Source: Halieaceae bacterium
GTDB taxonomy: Bacteria > Pseudomonadota > Gammaproteobacteria > Pseudomonadales > Halieaceae
Length of the DNA stretch: 19,026 nt
Assembly: GCA_003523185.1 (NCBI GenBank)
Contig: DPGN01000049.1
Coordinates: forward strand, 1 to 19,026
Reading direction: 5' to 3'
Shown: piece by piece, positions 15,869 through 19,026 of the stretch
Numbering within the stretch: position 1 is the first letter of the stretch
Layout: every line of letters starts with the position of its first letter
Translations under genes and position numbers: made by a program
The notes under the pieces: generated by a model
Told to the model about the DNA's origin: nothing
Seen by the model: only the letters and a program-made list of their open reading frames with translations
Databases searched by the model: none

Positions 15869-15897
15869 TTCAGGCCGGGTGTCACCTATGTTATAAA
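15869..15897 (+). promoter_or_regulatory. Candidate rpsB promoter with GC-rich discriminator
   Basis: TATAAA (15892-15897) is preceded by TG one base away, giving an extended -10 (TGTTATAAA). A weak -35 TTCAGG (15869-15874) sits 17 bp upstream. The bases right after the -10 are GCGCGCC, the kind of GC-rich discriminator found at stringently controlled ribosomal promoters. Transcription would start near 15904 and leave a leader of about 118 nt. This is read by eye only. Confidence 0.5.
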
Positions 15898-15903
15898 GCG
15901 CGC

Positions 15904-16021
15904 CGCTTCCGTAAATAGCGGGAGTTAATAAGCACGCTCTCTGTGCACAGGATGCCGGGTGCTGGGAAACCAGTTGGACATCTTGAGAGAGCGGAAGGTA
16001 AACCCAACTTAGAGACAAGTT
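15904..16021 (+). promoter_or_regulatory. Structured rpsB (S2) 5' leader, likely autoregulatory
   Basis: The leader can fold into a closed domain: CGCTCTCT (15935-15942) pairs perfectly with AGAGAGCG (15986-15993). Inside it, CTGG-GAAA-CCAG (15962-15973) forms a hairpin capped by a GNRA tetraloop. In E. coli, S2 represses the rpsB-tsf mRNA through a conserved structured leader, so the same role is inferred here. The start codon is only about 28 nt beyond the closing stem. A weak ribosome binding site AGAGA (16011-16015) precedes the ATG at 16022. Confidence 0.55.
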
Positions 16022-16801
16022 ATGACACAAGTAAGCATGCGCGAGTTGTTGCAGGCCGGCGCGCACTTTGGCCACCAAACTCGCTTCTGGAACCCGAAGA
16101 TGGATCAATACATTTTCGGCGCGCGCAACAAAATTCATATCATCAACCTCGAGCACACTGTCCCTGCGTTCAATGACGCTCTGGGTTTCGTTCGCCGGTT
16201 GGCTGAGAACAAAAACCAGATCATGTTCGTTGGCACCAAGCGCGCTGCGGGCAAGATCATTGAAGAGCACGCCACACGTTGCGGTATGCCCTACGTCAGT
16301 CATCGATGGCTCGGCGGTATGCTTACCAACTACAAGACCATTCGATCGTCGATTAAGCGCTTGCGTGATCTTGAGGCGCAGGAGCAAGACGGCACGTTTG
16401 CCAAGCTCACCAAGAAAGAAGCGCTGATGCGCAGTCGCAGCAAAGACAAGCTCGATCGTTCTATTGGCGGTATTAAAGATATGGGCGGCTTGCCCGATGC
16501 GCTGTTTGTGGTTGATGTTGACCACGAGCGTATTGCGATTACCGAGGCGAACAAGCTGGGTATTCCTGTTATTGGCATTGTCGACACTAACAGCAATCCA
16601 GATGGTGTTGACTATGTTATCCCCGGTAACGATGACGCCATTCGAGCCATCAAGCTGTATGTCACGGCAGTCGCTGATGCGGTCATGGCTGGTAAGGGTG
16701 CATCGTCAGAGGCTCCTGTGGTCGATGAGTTTGTTGAAGTAGTCGAAGCCGAGGCCGCAGACACGGAAGCGGCGCCAGAAGAAACGGGCGACGCGGAATA
16801 A
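16022..16801 (+). CDS. rpsB: 30S ribosomal protein S2
   Basis: Structural protein of the small ribosomal subunit. The N-terminus SMRELLQAGAHFGHQTRFWN, followed by MFVGTKRAAG, PYVSHRWLGGMLTNY and the C-terminal-core VIGIVDTNSNPDGVDYVIPG, are diagnostic of S2. At 259 aa it is longer than E. coli S2 (241): the last 30 residues are a very acidic tail rich in Glu, Asp and Ala, and probably disordered. It is followed by a strong terminator-like hairpin before tsf, so tsf expression likely depends on partial read-through, as in E. coli. Confidence 0.98.
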   Translation: MTQVSMRELLQAGAHFGHQTRFWNPKMDQYIFGARNKIHIINLEHTVPAFNDALGFVRRLAENKNQIMFVGTKRAAGKIIEEHATRCGMPYVSHRWLGGMLTNYKTIRSSIKRLRDLEAQEQDGTFAKLTKKEALMRSRSKDKLDRSIGGIKDMGGLPDALFVVDVDHERIAITEANKLGIPVIGIVDTNSNPDGVDYVIPGNDDAIRAIKLYVTAVADAVMAGKGASSEAPVVDEFVEVVEAEAADTEAAPEETGDAE

Positions 16802-16814
16802 GCTCAAACAACAG

Positions 16815-16839
16815 GCCGCGCTTCGCGCGGCTTTTTTTT
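16815..16839 (+). terminator. Rho-independent terminator/attenuator between rpsB and tsf
   Basis: GCCGCGC (16815-16821) and GCGCGGC (16825-16831) form a perfect 7-bp GC stem with a 3-nt loop, followed by eight Ts (16832-16839). This is a textbook intrinsic terminator. Because tsf follows 56 bp later with no convincing own promoter, it probably works as a partial attenuator that sets the S2 to EF-Ts ratio. Confidence 0.88.
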
Positions 16840-16894
16840 ACATGAACATTCCCCGTTGGGGACGGTTATCAAGACGTTATAAAGGGTGGGACAA

Positions 16895-17752
16895 ATGTCT
16901 GCTGCATTAGTAAAGGAATTGCGTGAACGAACCGGCCTTGGTTTGCTCGAGTGCAAAAAAGCATTGGCTGCTGCCGGTGGTGATATTGAAGTGGCTATTG
17001 AGGAGCTGCGAAAGTCGAGCGGTATGAAGGCTGCAAAGAAAGCGGGCCGAACGGCTGCGGATGGTGTTGTGGCAATTCGAATTGCCGCAGATGGCAAGTC
17101 AGGTGTTATAGGTGAAGTGAACAGTGAGACCGACTTCGTAGCACGAGACGAAAACTTTGCTGGATTCGTAGCGCAGGTTATGGACAAGGCGGTTGAGCTT
17201 CAAACTGATGACGTTGCTGCAGTCGCTGGCGGTGATATTGAGGATGCCCGTCAGGCGTTGGTTCAGAAAATTGGCGAGAATATTTCTGTTCGTCGTATTG
17301 GCGTTGTTTCAGCTGCGGACGGCGTTGTCGGCGGTTATGTCCACGGTAACAACCGCATCGCCGTTTTGGTTGAGCTGGCCGGTGGTGACGAGGAACTGGC
17401 AAAAGATGTCGCCATGCACGTCGCAGCTGTGAATCCCGCTGTTGTGTCACCTGCGGACATGCCCGAAGAGCTATTGCAAAAAGAGCGAGAGATCTACGCG
17501 GCGCAGGCTGCGGACTCGGGTAAGCCACCAGAAATCGTTGAGAAGATGATTGAAGGCCGTGTTCGCAAGTACCTGTCTGAAAACAGTCTTACAGAGCAAG
17601 CCTTCGTTAAGGATCCCGATACGACCGTTGGCAAATTGGTTAAAGCGGCTGGTGCCACGATTGCCGGATTCACCCGATTTGAGGTGGGCGAGGGCATCGA
17701 AGTTGAGAAGGTCGATTTTGCTGCAGAGGTTGCTGCTCAATTAGGAAACTAA
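16895..17752 (+). CDS. tsf: Elongation factor Ts
   Basis: Guanine-nucleotide exchange factor for EF-Tu. The 285-aa length matches the family (283 in E. coli). The N-terminal UBA-like helix ALVKELRERTGLGLLECKKA, the SETDFVARDENF segment (Thr79-Asp80-Phe81-Val82, which disrupts the EF-Tu nucleotide site), IGENISVRRI and the C-terminal RFEVGEGIE are all present. The ATG at 16895 has AAAGGGTGG four bases upstream; a GTG three codons earlier lies within that site and is rejected. It is expressed downstream of the rpsB attenuator. Confidence 0.98.
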   Translation: MSAALVKELRERTGLGLLECKKALAAAGGDIEVAIEELRKSSGMKAAKKAGRTAADGVVAIRIAADGKSGVIGEVNSETDFVARDENFAGFVAQVMDKAVELQTDDVAAVAGGDIEDARQALVQKIGENISVRRIGVVSAADGVVGGYVHGNNRIAVLVELAGGDEELAKDVAMHVAAVNPAVVSPADMPEELLQKEREIYAAQAADSGKPPEIVEKMIEGRVRKYLSENSLTEQAFVKDPDTTVGKLVKAAGATIAGFTRFEVGEGIEVEKVDFAAEVAAQLGN

Positions 17753-17759
17753 TCGATCC

Positions 17760-17791
17760 GTGCCGCTGTATCATAAGCAGCGGCGCATTTT
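17760..17791 (+). terminator. Stem-loop between tsf and pyrH, weak terminator or attenuator
   Basis: GCCGCTG (17762-17768) pairs with CAGCGGC (17778-17784) around a 9-nt loop; a G-U and a G-C pair extend it outward. Only four Ts follow (17788-17791), so termination would be weak. It may attenuate transcription or protect the tsf mRNA end. It lies 15 bp before the pyrH start. Confidence 0.6.
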
Positions 17792-17794
17792 CCT

Positions 17795-17800
17795 GAGGAG
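17795..17800 (+). promoter_or_regulatory. pyrH: Ribosome binding site deciding the pyrH start
   Basis: GAGGAG lies five bases before the ATG at 17806, but only two bases before the ATG at 17803 and overlapping the GTG at 17800. The spacing selects 17806, which also matches the E. coli PyrH N-terminus MAT. Confidence 0.7.
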
Positions 17801-17805
17801 TGATG

Positions 17806-18522
17806 ATGGCAACTGAAAAAGTCTATAAGCGCATATTACTCAAGCTTAGCGGTGAGGCCCTTACTGGCGATGAATCCTTTGGCATAGATCCCAAGGTTTT
17901 AGATCAAATGGCTCTGGAGATCGGCCAGTTGGTGGGTATTGGTGTCCAGGTAGGCCTTGTCGTGGGAGGAGGCAACCTCTTCCGAGGTGCGGCTTTACAA
18001 TCGGCCGGACTTGATCGAGTTACCGGCGATCACATGGGAATGCTTGCTACTGTGATGAATGCGCTTGCACTACGCGACGCTCTAGAGCGCTCAAACATTG
18101 CCACACAAGTCATGTCAGCAATACCGATGAGTGGTGTCGTCGATCATTACGATCGCCGAAAGGCCATCCGCGCTATGGCACAGGGTGACGTCGTGATCTT
18201 CTCGGCGGGGACAGGTAATCCCTTTTTCACCACTGACTCATCGGCTTGTCTCAGAGGCATCGAGGTAGAGGCGGACGTGGTGCTGAAGGCGACGAAAGTA
18301 GACGGTGTCTATAACGCCGACCCAATGAAGGATTCCTCAGCGGTCAAATATGAAGCGTTGACCTATGACGAAGTACTGGATAAGAAATTGGGTGTTATGG
18401 ATTTAACCGCGATTTGTTTAGTCCGAGATCACCAAATGCCGGTTCGCGTGTTTAATATGTCGATGAAAGGTGCGTTATTGAGTATTGTGAGGGGTGGGTC
18501 CGAGGGGACATTGATTCGTTGA
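17806..18522 (+). CDS. pyrH: UMP kinase
   Basis: Phosphorylates UMP to UDP; the bacterial hexameric enzyme of the amino-acid-kinase fold. The 238-aa protein starts MATEKVYKRILLKLSGEAL, with the phosphate-binding Lys-Leu-Ser-Gly. GGGNLFRG (54-61), TGDHMGMLATVMNALAL (73-89) and GTGNPFFTTDSSA complete the nucleotide and UMP sites, and KATKVDGVYNADP is the ATP-side loop. The start choice follows the ribosome binding site. It sits in the conserved rpsB-tsf-pyrH-frr order, with 43 bp to frr. Confidence 0.98.
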   Translation: MATEKVYKRILLKLSGEALTGDESFGIDPKVLDQMALEIGQLVGIGVQVGLVVGGGNLFRGAALQSAGLDRVTGDHMGMLATVMNALALRDALERSNIATQVMSAIPMSGVVDHYDRRKAIRAMAQGDVVIFSAGTGNPFFTTDSSACLRGIEVEADVVLKATKVDGVYNADPMKDSSAVKYEALTYDEVLDKKLGVMDLTAICLVRDHQMPVRVFNMSMKGALLSIVRGGSEGTLIR

Positions 18523-18565
18523 TTGAGCTTTGTGCAGGGCGTGACGGATCAATCAGGAGAAAAAC

Positions 18566-19026
18566 ATGATTGATGACATACAAACAGATGCCGAAGAGCG
18601 AATGGAGAAGTCGCTCGAGGCGCTGGGCCAGAACTTCAATAAAATCAGAACGGGCCGCGCACACCCCAGTATTCTGGATGGCATCCGCATCGACTACTAC
18701 GGGGCCGAAACACCCTTAAAGCAAATGGCTAGCATCAACGTTGAAGACGCTAGAACGTTAGCTGTTAGTGTTTTCGATAAATCCATCACCCCGGACGTCG
18801 AAAAAGCCATTATGAAAAGTGACTTGGGTCTCAACCCATCGACGGCAGGTGACGTGATTCGAATTCCAATGCCGATGCTCACTGAAGAGACGCGCAAGGG
18901 TTACATCAAACAGGCGAGAGCGGAAGCCGAGTCGGCGCGCGTCTCCATCCGTAATGCGCGACGAGATGCCAACGGTATGCTGAAAGATCTAGTGAAAGAG
19001 AAAGAAATTTCGGAAGACGAAGAGCG
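18566..19026 (+). CDS. frr: Ribosome recycling factor (3' end cut by window edge)
   Basis: Works with EF-G to split the post-termination ribosome. The frame is open from the ATG at 18566, with AGGAGA five bases upstream, to the window end, giving 153 residues of the usual 185. The N-terminal helix ERMEKSLEALGQNFNKIRTG, the RAHPSILDGIRIDYYG segment, the domain II motif SDLGLNPSTAGDVIRIPMP and the TEETRKGYIKQARAEAE helix are characteristic of Frr. It is the fourth gene of the conserved rpsB unit. The missing part is the C-terminal helix. Confidence 0.97.
   Translation, partial: MIDDIQTDAEERMEKSLEALGQNFNKIRTGRAHPSILDGIRIDYYGAETPLKQMASINVEDARTLAVSVFDKSITPDVEKAIMKSDLGLNPSTAGDVIRIPMPMLTEETRKGYIKQARAEAESARVSIRNARRDANGMLKDLVKEKEISEDEE

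Noticed and set aside
15833..16525. Minus-strand open frame of 230 codons across the rpsB leader and gene
   Set aside because: It is antisense to rpsB over most of its length and covers the regulatory leader; it has no family resemblance.
16878..16883. TATAAA just before tsf, a possible tsf promoter
   Set aside because: It overlaps the AAAGGG ribosome binding site region and lies 11 bp before the ATG, so a transcript starting there would lose the site. No -35 was visible.

Overview
The window is about 19 kb of conserved core chromosome from a gammaproteobacterium, probably a marine member of the OM60/NOR5 (Halieaceae-like) or a related lineage. The order map-glnD-dapC next to divergent rpsB-tsf-pyrH-frr is the Pseudomonas/Cellvibrionales arrangement, and dapA-bamC adjacency is typical of Gammaproteobacteria. 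The family-level placement is inferred from protein resemblance, not shown. Genes are tightly packed, often with start/stop overlaps. I see no tRNA, rRNA, insertion sequence, prophage, CRISPR array or other sign of recent transfer. No gene-free stretch exceeds 300 bp; the longest is the 237-bp map/rpsB divergent region.

Layout. 1-698: 3' part of a Nudix hydrolase gene cut by the left edge. 737-1300 (-): a secreted DUF3806-type protein, divergent from dapA with 42 bp between start codons. 1343-4052 (+): dapA, bamC and a YycJ-like metallo-beta-lactamase-fold hydrolase, all overlapping. 3995-5460 (-): an LpxL-like acyltransferase preceded by, and overlapping, a small leucine-rich-repeat lipoprotein gene. 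5569-7891 (+): a three-gene overlapping unit made of a diverged class III nucleotide-cyclase-like protein, rsmJ and an unrecognised 161-aa protein. 7909-15784 (-): a long unit transcribed as map, glnD, dapC, nth, a yffB-like Spx/ArsC-family gene, dapD and dapE. 15785-16021: divergent regulatory region holding a likely rpsB promoter and a structured S2 leader. 16022-19026 (+): rpsB, a strong terminator/attenuator, tsf, a stem-loop, pyrH and frr, the last cut by the right edge.

How the genes fit together. Four enzymes of the succinylase route to diaminopimelate and lysine are encoded here (DapA, DapD, DapC, DapE), split between two loci; dapB, dapF and lysA are not in the window. Three of them share an apparent transcription unit with glnD, the PII uridylyltransferase/nitrogen sensor, and with map. 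BamC, the LpxL-like acyltransferase and the LRR lipoprotein are envelope proteins. RpsB, Tsf, PyrH, Frr, Map and RsmJ serve translation, ribosome modification and nucleotide supply.

The least explained part is 4897-7891: the LRR lipoprotein, the cyclase-like protein with substituted catalytic positions, and the orphan protein downstream of rsmJ. Most of the rest is well-understood housekeeping, and I did not find clear evidence of a wholly new system.
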